From CAZBUK01 sp964495085 (GTDB lineage Bacteria > Bacteroidota > Ignavibacteria > T3Sed10-11), in the NCBI GenBank assembly GCA_964495085.1, contig CAZBUK010000046.1, positions 1 through 29,394 on the forward strand: a DNA stretch of 29,394 nt, in the 5' to 3' direction. Under the pieces are notes generated by a model. The model made no database searches, was not told the origin of the DNA, and saw nothing but the letters and a program-made list of their open reading frames with translations. This document shows positions 1 through 7,240 of this stretch, one piece after another (position 1 is the first letter of the stretch; each line of letters opens with the position of its first letter). Made by a program: the position numbers and the translations under genes.

Positions 1-77
1 ATAACGACCTCCTTCATTCATGCGGGAACACTTATAACGGGCGGTTCCCATAGGCACAACTATTGTTTATTTGGTTT

Positions 78-98
78 CCAGATAATACCATTATCTGG
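78..98. repeat. Perfect palindrome near recombinase remnant
   Basis: CCAGATAAT and ATTATCTGG are perfect 9-base arms around the spacer ACC. The element lies about 90 bases beyond the 3' end of the recombinase remnant. The string GTTTCC recurs three times nearby (about 74, 113 and 196), twice directly followed by an AT-rich stretch. The layout resembles a tyrosine-recombinase core site or an operator, but nothing proves either. The rest of 1-188 is AT-rich and shows no gene. Confidence 0.5.
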
Positions 99-188
99 CT
101 TAGTTTCCGGTTAATATGCACAAAATAATCTCCTGTATCAATAATATTCTCAATATATTACAGAAAAGAAAACTCGTTATCCGGTATC

Positions 189-437
189 TTATATGGTTTC
201 CGTATAAGACGCATTTGATTCTTTAAAATCAATGGGACTTTTTACTCCTCTACCGCCTCTGTTAAGTACGTGCGAATATACCATCGTGGTACGCACATCC
301 TTATGACCCAATAGCTCTTGAATGGTTCGTATATCGTAGCCAGCTTCCAAAAGATGCGTTGCGAAAGAATGTCGTACTGTATGACATGTTGCTCTTGTTA
401 TCAATCCGGCTTTCTGCACGGCTCTCTTGAATGCCTT
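189..437 (-). pseudogene. intI: 3' remnant of integron-type tyrosine recombinase (IntI-like)
   Basis: The reading frame encodes only the last ~80 residues of a tyrosine recombinase. It contains HTVRHSFATHLLEAGYDIR (the H-x-x-R box), IQELLGHKDV and TTMVYSHV with the nucleophilic tyrosine, followed by LNRGGRGVKSP. That last tail is characteristic of integron integrases and close relatives. The N-terminal core-binding domain, the first catalytic arginine and most of the integron-specific insertion are absent. Reading upstream in frame, similarity continues to about position 437 (KAFKRAVQKAG) and is then cut by TAA at 438-440. Eleven bases further upstream lies the stop codon of a DUF2442 gene in the same direction, so the 5' part was replaced rather than merely mutated. 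A GTG at 419 could start a 76-residue peptide, but that would lack the catalytic architecture. An IntI-like phage or ICE recombinase is the main alternative. Confidence 0.8.
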
Positions 438-450
438 TTATGGAATGAAT

Positions 451-678
451 TCATCCCGACATATAAATGTCCTCGTCTACATCCTCCCAACGGATACCTA
501 TTCCTCCTCCAATCAAACGCCGGCTTTTACGCTGGTGGTCTTTTGCATCGCGCAACCGGGGAAACCATTCTCATGGAGTAGAGATTTCTCTTCCATCCAC
601 CAGAACTACCTTAAGCGCGTCGGATGTAAAAGATAAATCGATAATTCCGGGTTCAACTTCTACGGCTAAAGTATTCAT
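451..678 (-). pseudogene. DUF2442 protein interrupted by an in-frame TGA
   Basis: The minus strand from ATG at 678 reads MNTLAVEVEPGIIDLSFTSD and continues to VDGREISTP. It then meets TGA at 571-573 (codon 36) and resumes in the same frame with EWFPRLRDAKDHQRKS and LIGGGIGIRWEDVDEDIYM, ending at 451. This is the DUF2442 signature (a W-[YF]-P-R-L stretch followed by IGGG-x-GI-x-W-x-D-x-DED). Family members usually have a hydrophobic residue where the stop sits. DUF2442 proteins are short and often accompany DUF4160 in toxin-antitoxin-like pairs; I find no DUF4160 upstream. There is no sign of selenocysteine or other recoding, so decay or a base error is more likely than read-through. Confidence 0.75.
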
Positions 679-796
679 TCTACTTATTCGTAGTATCGGT
701 GACAAGTTCAGATATACAACCTCTCGTGGTACCCGGAAAGCGCCGATTTAAATCTGCCGAACCCCCCGGATCAGCGCCAACCATTGCAACGAAATA

Positions 797-1094
797 TCAA
801 CCCGCTTTTAATTTTAAATATTTATCAATTTCTTCCTTATCTAAGTATGCATCGCTAACATACTTATGAATAACAACATTAATCATAGTCTGATACGGCA
901 AACCATTTTTATCGGCTTTTTCTTTTAACTTTTTCAAATCATCTTCATTGATTCTCAAGCCAATCGGCCGGCTTTTCCGGCTGCCTCTGAATATTTTGTT
1001 AAAACGCTTTTTGACTTCCTTTAGACACAGGCTTATATTCTTCAAATTTGTTTTCGATTTCCTGCTCTTCAGTGTCAAGCTTAATATTTTTCAT
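797..1094 (-). pseudogene. CopG/ribbon-helix-helix antitoxin with a frameshift
   Basis: A ribosome binding site (GGAGAAAA) precedes ATG at 1094, which opens MKNIKLDTEEQEIENKFEEY. After KPVS the frame runs out near 999. The next frame supplies the rest: KEVKKRFNKIFRGSRKS, then IGLRINEDDLKKLKEKADKN and GLPYQTMINVVIHKYV. The two halves together match the usual CopG-family antitoxin layout: an acidic N-terminal arm, a basic linker, then an RHH fold ending in LPYQT-x-I. The frameshift lies about 1010-1030. Antitoxins of this kind normally bind a RelE/BrnT-type toxin and autoregulate their operon. No toxin ORF is visible in the 100 bases upstream or downstream, so this is an orphan. A sequencing indel would restore one intact gene. 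Confidence 0.7.
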
Positions 1095-1212
1095 TTATTT
1101 TTCTCCTTTTATATACGGTGTCAGGCGACTCTCTCCGGCTTAATTTCACTATATTATCATAATGTTTTTACGCGGGGGGAGATGCACTCATCGTCAAGAG
1201 AGAGGCGACTTT

Positions 1213-1863
1213 TTACCCCTGTCGCCGGAGCACAGCATGCGTAGCTTTCTCCGACGCTGCAAACTGCACGCATTCGTATCCCGAACTCCTCAGGTCAACT
1301 CCCTCGAACAACCGCTCTCCACCGCCGAGCACAACCGGCACGATCGCGACATGCAGTTCGTCGATGAGATTTGCACGGAGATATTGTTGAATAGTTTGCG
1401 GTCCTCCGCCGATTCGGATGTCCATCCCATTCGCTGCCCCGCGCGCCCGGTCGAGCGCCTCGTGAATGCCGCCGGTTATAAAGTGAAATACGGTGCCGCC
1501 TTCCATTTCGATGGCTGGGCGAGCATGGTGGGTCAGAATGAAAACCGGAACGTGATAGGGCGGATTGTCGCCCCACCAGCCCTTCCAGCTCATATCCGGC
1601 CATGGCCCGCGAACGGGTCCGAACATATTCCTCCCCAGAATCCAGGCGCCGATATTCCTGAATCCCCGCGCGGCAAATTCGTCGTCCATCCCCGTTTCGC
1701 CGCCATCTCCGCCGAACAGGGCTCGCTGGAATGTGCGCGTCGGAAACGCCCATTGGTGCAGATCCGTCCCGCCAATGCCGAGCGGATTATCGATACCCTG
1801 ATCCGGCCCCGCTCCGTATCCATCAAGCGATATTGAAAAGCTCTCGACCCGTACCCGCGTCAC
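1213..1863 (-). CDS. Dihydrofolate reductase / RibD C-terminal family protein
   Basis: This 216-residue protein starts at GTG 1863 (VTRVRVESFSISLDGYGAGP) and fits the RibD_C/DHFR-like superfamily. It has the N-terminal strand and S-LDG motif, an internal GAWILGRNMFG (the GR-x-T/N-[YF] nucleotide-site segment), VFILTHHARP, and the closing DELHVAIVPVVLGGGERLF. Family members bind NADPH, but most stand-alone forms have no proven substrate, so folate reduction should not be assumed. A longer frame to 1950 exists, but the family start is at the GTG. That GTG overlaps the TGA of the upstream broken gene (GTGA), which would allow coupled translation. A second, distinct family member lies at 13937-14575. 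Such genes are common integron and plasmid cargo. Confidence 0.85.
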   Translation of the reverse strand: MTRVRVESFSISLDGYGAGPDQGIDNPLGIGGTDLHQWAFPTRTFQRALFGGDGGETGMDDEFAARGFRNIGAWILGRNMFGPVRGPWPDMSWKGWWGDNPPYHVPVFILTHHARPAIEMEGGTVFHFITGGIHEALDRARGAANGMDIRIGGGPQTIQQYLRANLIDELHVAIVPVVLGGGERLFEGVDLRSSGYECVQFAASEKATHAVLRRQG

Positions 1864-2385
1864 TTTATGTTCCCGGTGGTAAGATCGAATGTGAACACCT
1901 TTCCATTGACTCCTTTGACCTCGTACACGTAATCGTTCTCTCTGAGCCACCGAAAACCCAGGCGGTCAGCGAATACCTGGTAGTGTGAGACGCTCGTGGA
2001 AATGCCGCTTCCCATCTTCATGATGTCAGCAGTCGAGTATTCTTTGAGCACCCTACCATCGCGGTAAATTCCAATAGCGAGATGGTCGTCATGAGGTTGG
2101 TGTCCTCGATGCCATGGTCCAAATCGGATCAAGGTCGCGTCTCCTGGTCCGCCAATGTAAATTCCACTTGCGTACCAGTCGTATTCGCAGATTACTGTGT
2201 CACTCTCACGTCCGACCGAGAATACCCACGTCTTTCCCTTTTATCCGTAACTCTCATCCGGAACGCTTTTCGCGTACCCCGTACTGCGATGAACGCACAA
2301 TGGGGCGATTGGCGGCCTCGTCGTCGGCTTGGACGAGACTACCGACTACAACCATTGCAATGGCGGCAGTACAAATTGTTTTCAT
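1860..2385 (-). pseudogene. Small secreted protein with two frameshifts
   Basis: From ATG at 2385 the frame reads MKTICTAAIAMVVVGSLVQA, a convincing signal peptide, then DDEAANRPIVRSSQYG before running into a stop. A second frame supplies YAKSVPDESYG and stops. A third frame continues KGKTWVFSVGRESDTVICEY, DWYASGIYIGGPGDATLI, RFGPWHRGHQPHDDHLAI, YSTADIMKMG and VFTFDLTTGNIK to TGA at 1860. From memory, read as one protein of ~170 residues this resembles an uncharacterised secreted family with members in Planctomycetes, sharing RFGPW-x-RGH and YSTxDI; that recollection is unverified. At least two indels separate the pieces, so the copy is decayed or this stretch is poorly sequenced. Its TGA overlaps the GTG of the DHFR-like gene downstream. 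Confidence 0.7.
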
Positions 2386-2517
2386 TATTTCTTTCCTCGT
2401 CGTACGGTATTGCCGCATAACCGAAGCTCAAAATATTTTAGATTTTCTATGCTTACCTTATTGATGTTACGCAAGGCATAAACAAACAATACTCAATGTA
2501 ATATTATGGCGAGCTAA

Positions 2518-2571
2518 AGCCCATTCCAGGTGGGGGTTTTCTCCACAGGCCCCGACCTGAAGGTTAGGGCT
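2518..2571. repeat. Imperfect inverted repeat at the 3' end of the HEAT-like gene
   Basis: Arms AGCCC..CCAGGTGGGGG and GCCCCGACCT..GGGCT fold around a short loop near 2536-2548 and reach into the stop codon of the 2570-3091 gene. There is no T-run, so it is not a classic intrinsic terminator. It resembles dispersed GCCCTGACCTTCAGG-type intergenic repeats. An attC reading was considered, but the outer boxes do not fit the R-site consensus. Confidence 0.5.
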
Positions 2572-3091
2572 ATAAATATGATTTTAAAGAGTTTAATTTT
2601 TTAATTCTTGCATTAATCGAAGCTATATTTTCTTTCTCTATTTCTTTAACAACCTTTTCATATTCTTTTTTTAACTCAATATTCTTGTAAGTTAATTCAT
2701 ATAATGATTGTAGTGAGTTTACTCTCACGATTTTACTTTCTTTTGTGTCTTTTATCCATTCGATGAGCTTAGGAATCACTTTTTGTAATTCCTTCGGGGA
2801 AAATTTTATTCTTGAAATTAATAATGTCAGATGCCATTTGAATTCTTTATGCTGAGCAGCATAGAATAAATTCAGTAGATCGTTTTTATGTTTGTATAAA
2901 TATGCATGGTTGTTTACGGTGATTTTTTCGATAGCGTCGGCGGCTCTCATGACTTCCAGTCTAGTACCTGTTAACAAAAAGGTGAACAGCTTGTCAAAGT
3001 CATTTTGATTGTGTATGAGCGATACTAATTTATGAGCATCGCCTATCGATCTCAAATCGCCGCCGGTTAAATATTTCTTCAAGTCTTTCAC
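2570..3091 (-). CDS. HEAT/ARM-like helical repeat protein, function unknown
   Basis: This 173-residue, lysine-rich, entirely helical-looking protein begins MKDLKKYLTGGDLRSIGDAH. Only a GTG start is available at 3091, because a stop lies five codons upstream. Segments such as LEVMRAADAIEKITVNN, EFKWHLTLLISRIKFS and IVRVNSLQSLYELTYKN have the spacing of paired antiparallel helices in HEAT/ARM repeats. It ends with a charged helix (ENIASINARIKKLNSL). I know similar stand-alone ARM-fold proteins only as hypothetical proteins. No catalytic residues are evident, so protein binding is the likeliest role. The DNA is markedly AT-rich compared with both neighbours (GC-rich AlkD-like upstream, DHFR-like downstream), which suggests separate acquisition. 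No clear ribosome binding site precedes the GTG. Confidence 0.8.
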   Translation of the reverse strand: MKDLKKYLTGGDLRSIGDAHKLVSLIHNQNDFDKLFTFLLTGTRLEVMRAADAIEKITVNNHAYLYKHKNDLLNLFYAAQHKEFKWHLTLLISRIKFSPKELQKVIPKLIEWIKDTKESKIVRVNSLQSLYELTYKNIELKKEYEKVVKEIEKENIASINARIKKLNSLKSYL

Positions 3092-3210
3092 AGAATGATA
3101 TTTTCATTGTCACAGCTTCTCATAGCGTTCCGATTCTAAGGCGGCTGCGCAACGGATCGTTCGCTGCAACCGGATATTATCCTGCAAACTGTGCGAGACA
3201 TTCCAATCAT

Positions 3211-3882
3211 TCAACTTTGCCGGAGCACCATTTCGTTAATCCAGATCGGAGCGAACGGAGACGTGCAGCCCCTGGAAACCGGATAGTCGCGATAGATTCC
3301 CAGTTTTTCTCCGATGGCGATTGCCCGCTTGCGATGTCTGGGGAAGTGAATGCCGATGCCCGCAAGACAGAAATTCATCGTCCATTGCACTTCCGGTGCA
3401 GCGCTCCCCATTTCGGACTCGATACGATCCAGCAGCGCCGGCAGATCGAGCCCGTCAGGGTTTTTAGAAATTCGCTCCGATGTCAGGCTCCATCCGGCGC
3501 GGGCAGCCCAGGGGTCGTCGTCATCCATCCATGATTGGCGAAGAGACTCCTTGTCGGGATGGTTCTTGACCACGTAGGAAATCAACCAGTCTGCAACATG
3601 CACAAAGTCGACGGAGCGCACCATCCGATCCATCTCGTCGCGGGACAGGTTTTTGGGACTCATCAGAAGGATCGCCAGAAGCCGGGCATCGACGTTCCCG
3701 GTGTCCCAGAGATCGATGGCCAACCGGTGGTCGGTCTTGATCTTCGCGGCAAGCTTCCGGATGTCGCCAAGCCGGGCGCCGAACTGATTGTCCCCGGCGC
3801 CGTTCTTTTTGTTATGCGCACGGACTTTTTCGTTGCCGAGAGATTTTAGCTGTGCGAGAGTATTCTTGAGAGTTGCCGGCAT
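3211..3882 (-). CDS. DNA alkylation repair family protein (AlkD-like HEAT glycosylase fold)
   Basis: This protein of 223 residues starts MPATLKNTLAQLKSLG at 3882, behind AAGGAGT. It has the hallmarks of the DNA-alkylation-repair/AlkD family. The N-terminal helix pair is followed by FGARLGDIRKLAAKI, then WDTGNVDARLLAILL, FVHVADWLISYVVKNH, WAARAGWSLTSERI and EVQWTMNFCLAGIGIHFP. The conserved VDAR, the W/D residues and the late WTMN helix fit the superhelix that cradles damaged DNA. Biochemically known members remove bulky N3/N7-alkylated bases; this branch is largely uncharacterised, so activity is inferred. The C-terminus (CTSPFAPIWINEMV) is typical and complete. The gene is GC-rich, stands alone with its own ribosome binding site, and is of a type often found on integron cassettes. 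Confidence 0.88.
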   Translation of the reverse strand: MPATLKNTLAQLKSLGNEKVRAHNKKNGAGDNQFGARLGDIRKLAAKIKTDHRLAIDLWDTGNVDARLLAILLMSPKNLSRDEMDRMVRSVDFVHVADWLISYVVKNHPDKESLRQSWMDDDDPWAARAGWSLTSERISKNPDGLDLPALLDRIESEMGSAAPEVQWTMNFCLAGIGIHFPRHRKRAIAIGEKLGIYRDYPVSRGCTSPFAPIWINEMVLRQS

Positions 3883-4045
3883 TTTTGAGGTACTCCTTAA
3901 GACTGTAATGCGGGATAACGATACGCCTGAGCTGCGTGGAGAGATAGTTACCGGAATATATTGAACACATCGAAATATAACAATTTTTATGATTTATCAA
4001 ACACCGGAGCCCTAGCGCCGCTAGCCAGGCGAATGAGAGTTGCCC

Positions 4046-4105
4046 CTGCACGCCGAATCAGATTTCGAGTTCCTTCGAAATCGTGCAAATTGCATGCCGG
4101 TGCAG
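4046..4105. repeat. Nested inverted repeat (potential cruciform)
   Basis: Perfect 8-base arms GATTTCGA (4061-4068) and TCGAAATC (4075-4082) surround the loop GTTCCT. Outer arms CTGCAC (4046-4051) and GTGCAG (4100-4105) pair as well. It sits in the 690-base stretch 3883-4572, which lacks a confident gene. Its nested architecture recalls folded recombination sites, but the flanking boxes do not match attC. Confidence 0.6.
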
Positions 4106-4210
4106 CTTTCAGTAAAATGTATCCATCTCAAGCTCAACCTGCACCGAAAAAGAATAATCCGAAAGCACGCCAAGCAAAGGCGAGCTACCGGCTGCGGAAT
4201 TTCCTCCGGG

Positions 4211-4247
4211 GTTGATGAGAATAGCTTGTCAAGCAAGCTAAATCAAC
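4211..4247. repeat. Strong hairpin, possible terminator or fold
   Basis: TAGCTTG (4222-4228) and CAAGCTA (4234-4240) pair perfectly around a five-base loop. The stem is extended by GTTGAT (4211-4216) and ATCAAC (4242-4247) across a small bulge. On the plus strand it is followed by a T-rich stretch (TTGTATTGTATT), weakly suggesting termination in that direction. Confidence 0.5.
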
Positions 4248-4288
4248 TTGTATTGTATTCGCCGAAAAACTGCCAGTCGGGACTTTAC

Positions 4289-4439
4289 CTAAGATCCATC
4301 GAACTTGTCGCTTAATACGAATGTATCCTCTATAGCCGTTCCGGCCGGTTTATCGATCGACCCGCTCGTATAATCCGATAGGAATGCCGCTTTTACCAGC
4401 AGCCAAACGGCGATGGTGACCGCTTTAATATTGCCTCAT
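4289..4439 (-). pseudogene. Possible small membrane peptide with a one-base frameshift
   Basis: ATG at 4439, preceded by AAAGGGCC, opens MRQY and then a stop. If one T is removed at about 4428, the frame continues KAVTIAVWLLVKAAFLSDYT with a polar tail GSIDKPAGTAIEDTFVLSDK, ending at TAG 4289. The result is about 50 residues with one hydrophobic segment. I do not recognise a family. It could equally be the C-terminal stub of a larger membrane protein whose 5' part is lost. Support is the coherent hydrophobic-then-acidic pattern only. Confidence 0.3.
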
Positions 4440-4538
4440 ATGGCCCTTTATGGGTCCGCTTCCTTCCTTCGGCAGATAAGCTTTTTATGTAAATTGTTCT
4501 CCGACAAATTCTTTCCGTTAATCAAATATTTTAATATT

Positions 4539-4569
4539 TTGAAGCTTCTCACGATAGGAACGATATAAT
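4539..4569 (+). promoter_or_regulatory. Candidate promoter of the TPR-LuxR regulator
   Basis: TTGAAG (4539-4544) and TATAAT (4564-4569) are separated by 19 bases. Transcription would begin within a few bases of ATG 4579, implying a nearly leaderless message. FCB bacteria often use other promoter consensus motifs, so this is tentative. Confidence 0.3.
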
Positions 4570-4578
4570 ACTTTGAAA

Positions 4579-6249
4579 ATGAACTACGACTTTTATAAAA
4601 GAGGCTGCGAAGCCCTTTCAAACGGCGAGTGGGATAAGGCAAAAGAATTTTTAGAGAAGGCCCTCGAAAAGGCTGAATCTGCGGAAACATTTGAGCAGCT
4701 TGCCTGGGCTTGCTGGTGGTTGAATGATGCACCTGCTGTTTTTGCATACCGTACCAAAGCATACAATCTTTTTGTGGAGAAGAATGATCAATTCGGGGCA
4801 TCTCGAACTGCGAGCTGGCTTGGATTGGATTACCTCGACTATAAGGGAGAGTTCGCAGTTGCTACGGGCTGGTTTCATAGGGCGGAAAATCTGTTAGAAG
4901 GGACAACCGATTCGTGGGAGCTCGGCTTTATAAAAATTCTTAAAGCAAGACTCGCTTATGAAGTCGATAAAAATACTGATCTGGCTCTTAAACTTATAGA
5001 CGAAACCCGTGAGATGAGTAAATCTCTGAAAAGTATTGAAGGGGAGATGGTCGCGGGCGCATTAAAAGGTTTCATCCTTGTGATGGAAGGAAATATTTCC
5101 GAAGGAATGCCTTTGCTCGACGAAGCTACACTGCTTGCAATAACATCTGAAGATGCCGACATAAAATTCACATCAATAACCTGCTGCTATTTAATTGATG
5201 CCTGTGAAAGGATACGCGACTATGAACGTGCCGGGCAATGGTGTAATACCGTAAAAGAATTGTGCAAGCGCTGGAATTATAAAGAAATGTTCGCGAGCTG
5301 CAGAATTAAATATGCAGGGGTTTTAATGTGGCGGGGCGATTGGAAAGAAGCCGAAGCTGAGCTCCATTCCGCATCGACTGATTTGCAGGATATCAGGCCG
5401 TTAAATGTAAATGCCGCTGTAGTCAGATTGGCCGATTTAAGGAGAAAACAGGGGAGGTGGAATGAAGCTGAAAAGCTTTTACATGCAGCTGAGTCACATC
5501 CGCTTAAATTATTATTTCAATCCTATCTTTGCTTTGATAAGGGAGATTATGAGAATGCACGGGTTATGGCGGAGAAATATTTACGCCGATTCCCTGTAAG
5601 CAGAAAAGCTGAAAGAACCACTGGTGTAGAACTGCTTATAGGAATTTATCTCAAACTGGGTATGCTCGAAGAAGCAAAGACGTTCCTTGGTGAACTTCAG
5701 GATATATCTAACTCTATCAACACACTTCCTTTAAAAGCTTCTTTATTAAGCGCCCAGGGTATATTTAGTCTTACCGATGATAATTTGAATGAAGCAAAAA
5801 AACGTTTTGAGGATTCTGTTGGTATTTATGATGACATAAAATCCCCCTTTGAATCATCACGAACAAGAGTAATGCTATCCGAAGTATTAATTAAGCTCGA
5901 TCAACTAACCAATGCTGAAGCCGAATTGCATGAAGCAATGGCAACATTCAAAGAGCTTGGCGCCGATAAGGATTTTGAAAAAGCTAAATCTCTCCTGAAA
6001 CATTTATACAAAGATAAAGCTGACGAAATCGATAAGAACAAATATGAGTTTACGGGAAGAGAGCTTGAAGTATTAAAATTAATTGCCGAAGGTAAGAGCA
6101 ATGAAGAGATAGCACAAATACTTTTTCTAAGCGTAAGGACAGTCGAAAAACATATCACGAATATTTACAGCAAGCTTGGGGTATCGGGGAAATCCGCCAG
6201 AGCTTATGCATCATCATTTGCGATTAAAAATAAATTAATTCTCGCCTGA
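4579..6249 (+). CDS. TPR-repeat LuxR-family transcriptional regulator
   Basis: The protein has 556 residues from ATG 4579; a TTG two codons earlier with AGGAA upstream is an alternative start. Residues ~1-480 are a string of tetratricopeptide-like helix pairs: ALSNGEWDKAKEFLEKALEK, FDKGDYENARVMAEKY, DQLTNAEAELHEAMATF and many more. The last ~65 residues are a LuxR/GerE helix-turn-helix: FTGRELEVLKLIAEGKSNEE, then IAQILFLSVRTVEKHITNIY and SKLGV. No ATPase (NB-ARC/MalT P-loop) or receiver domain is present, so the TPR domain itself is the likely sensor, through a protein or small-molecule partner. The AT-rich gene is followed in the same direction by a broken secreted protein, an ester cyclase and a flavin monooxygenase, which are its natural candidate targets. 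DNA binding is well supported; the signal is unknown. Confidence 0.9.
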   Translation: MNYDFYKRGCEALSNGEWDKAKEFLEKALEKAESAETFEQLAWACWWLNDAPAVFAYRTKAYNLFVEKNDQFGASRTASWLGLDYLDYKGEFAVATGWFHRAENLLEGTTDSWELGFIKILKARLAYEVDKNTDLALKLIDETREMSKSLKSIEGEMVAGALKGFILVMEGNISEGMPLLDEATLLAITSEDADIKFTSITCCYLIDACERIRDYERAGQWCNTVKELCKRWNYKEMFASCRIKYAGVLMWRGDWKEAEAELHSASTDLQDIRPLNVNAAVVRLADLRRKQGRWNEAEKLLHAAESHPLKLLFQSYLCFDKGDYENARVMAEKYLRRFPVSRKAERTTGVELLIGIYLKLGMLEEAKTFLGELQDISNSINTLPLKASLLSAQGIFSLTDDNLNEAKKRFEDSVGIYDDIKSPFESSRTRVMLSEVLIKLDQLTNAEAELHEAMATFKELGADKDFEKAKSLLKHLYKDKADEIDKNKYEFTGRELEVLKLIAEGKSNEEIAQILFLSVRTVEKHITNIYSKLGVSGKSARAYASSFAIKNKLILA

Positions 6250-6312
6250 TTACGTGTAGATCAAATAAAAATACGTAGTACCCCTGATTTATTGCCCTTC
6301 TAAAAGTCTTAG

Positions 6313-6358
6313 ATTTACAAGTAAAAGTGAGCGGTCGGAATGAAACTTACTTGTAAAT
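6313..6358. repeat. Perfect 11-base inverted repeat downstream of the LuxR gene
   Basis: ATTTACAAGTA (6313-6323) and TACTTGTAAAT (6348-6358) are perfect complements separated by 24 bases. It lies 64 bases after the regulator's stop and before the next transcribed unit. There is no T-run. It may be an operator for the dimeric regulator or an RNA stem. The surrounding 6250-6471 shows no gene I can support. Confidence 0.55.
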
Positions 6359-6471
6359 ACTTAAATCTCACTTGGATTGTTTTGGTTAGCCACTTCAATA
6401 CTCCAAGGTACGGATGCGCCGCTTTATTTTCTACCCTCTGCTACTTCCACCTGATGATATTTCCACAACTT

Positions 6472-6716
6472 ATGAAGATAACTCTTGCTTCACCGTTCAG
6501 AATAATAGTAATTTCAACCATTTCAGTATTCGCTCAGTCATATAATAACGTTCTGATAACTCCTGATGAGATTGAATGAAACGATATGCCCACTTTGCAG
6601 GAAGCGTGATAATGATTCAGCCGAATATGAATCATTATTCCTGGGCGGACGAAGTAACGAAAGTACAGGTTCAGGGAACCGGTCCTCTGGATTTTAGAAT
6701 ATATAAAAAAGGATGA
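6472..6716 (+). pseudogene. Small secreted protein, split by a frameshift or coupled overlap
   Basis: ATG 6472 encodes MKITLASPFRIIVISTISVF AQ, a signal-peptide-like start, then SYNNVLITPDEIE and TGA at 6577-6579. A second frame begins with ATG 6576 inside that stop (ATGA) and reads MKRYAHFAGSVIMIQPNMNH followed by YSWADEVTKVQVQGTGP, ending KKG at 6716. One missing A at about 6575 would join the two into an 80-residue secreted protein, the simpler reading. The alternative is a true translationally coupled pair. No family is recognised. It sits 50 bases before the ester cyclase, in the same direction. Confidence 0.45.
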
Positions 6717-6765
6717 TGATCCAAGAACTGGTAATTAAGAACACATAAACGAAAGGAGTAGTACA

Positions 6766-7212
6766 ATGAATACGGTGCTCGATAAAAAAGAAACGTCTGC
6801 AATAGAGCGGAATAAGGAACTTCTTAAAATGGCTGTAGACAAAATCTGGAATAAAGGAGACTTTGATAGCGCAAAAGGAATCGTTTCCGACGATTTTGTT
6901 ATTCATTTCCCCCGCGAAGAAATACGCGGACTGGAACACATACAGGGATATTTCACTGAATTGAGAAATGCATTTCCCGATATCCGATTTACTATTATTG
7001 ATCAGATAGCTGAAGAAGATAAAGTCGCAACACACTGGACAGCTGCCGGTACCCATAAAGGTGATTTTAAAGGGATTCCGCCTACAGGACAGAAAGTGAA
7101 AATTTCTGCAATCGATATCGACCGAATATCCGACGGGAAATTTGTTGAGTGCTGGTCTAATATGGATGAGCTGGGCTTATTGCAGCAGTTGGGTGCTATA
7201 CCGGAAAAATAA
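6766..7212 (+). CDS. SnoaL-like ester cyclase (NTF2 fold)
   Basis: This 148-residue protein starts at ATG 6766, eight bases after a strong AAAGGAG. It shows the SnoaL/ester-cyclase pattern: NKELLKMAVDKIWNKGDFDS, DDFVIHFPREEIRGLEHIQG, FRNAFPDI-type segment ELRNAFPDIRFTIIDQIAEE, then KVATHWTAAGTHKGDFKGIP and the closing FVECWSNMDELGLLQQLG. Characterised family members catalyse aldol cyclisation of polyketide esters, but most stand-alone copies are of unknown function, and the TH-x-G-x-F-x-GIPPTG motif is shared across them. It is probably co-transcribed with the flavin monooxygenase that starts 28 bases after its stop. Confidence 0.88.
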   Translation: MNTVLDKKETSAIERNKELLKMAVDKIWNKGDFDSAKGIVSDDFVIHFPREEIRGLEHIQGYFTELRNAFPDIRFTIIDQIAEEDKVATHWTAAGTHKGDFKGIPPTGQKVKISAIDIDRISDGKFVECWSNMDELGLLQQLGAIPEK

Positions 7213-7240
7213 TTATTACGATACATTGAGGAAATAAATA

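Noticed and set aside
451..678. Possible selenocysteine or TGA recoding in the DUF2442 gene
   Set aside because: No SECIS-like hairpin after the TGA; family has a hydrophobic residue there, and neighbouring genes use TGA as a normal stop.
1162..1836. 224-residue plus-strand ORF
   Set aside because: It is the complement of the DHFR-family gene at 1213-1863, which has clear family motifs; the plus-strand translation has none.
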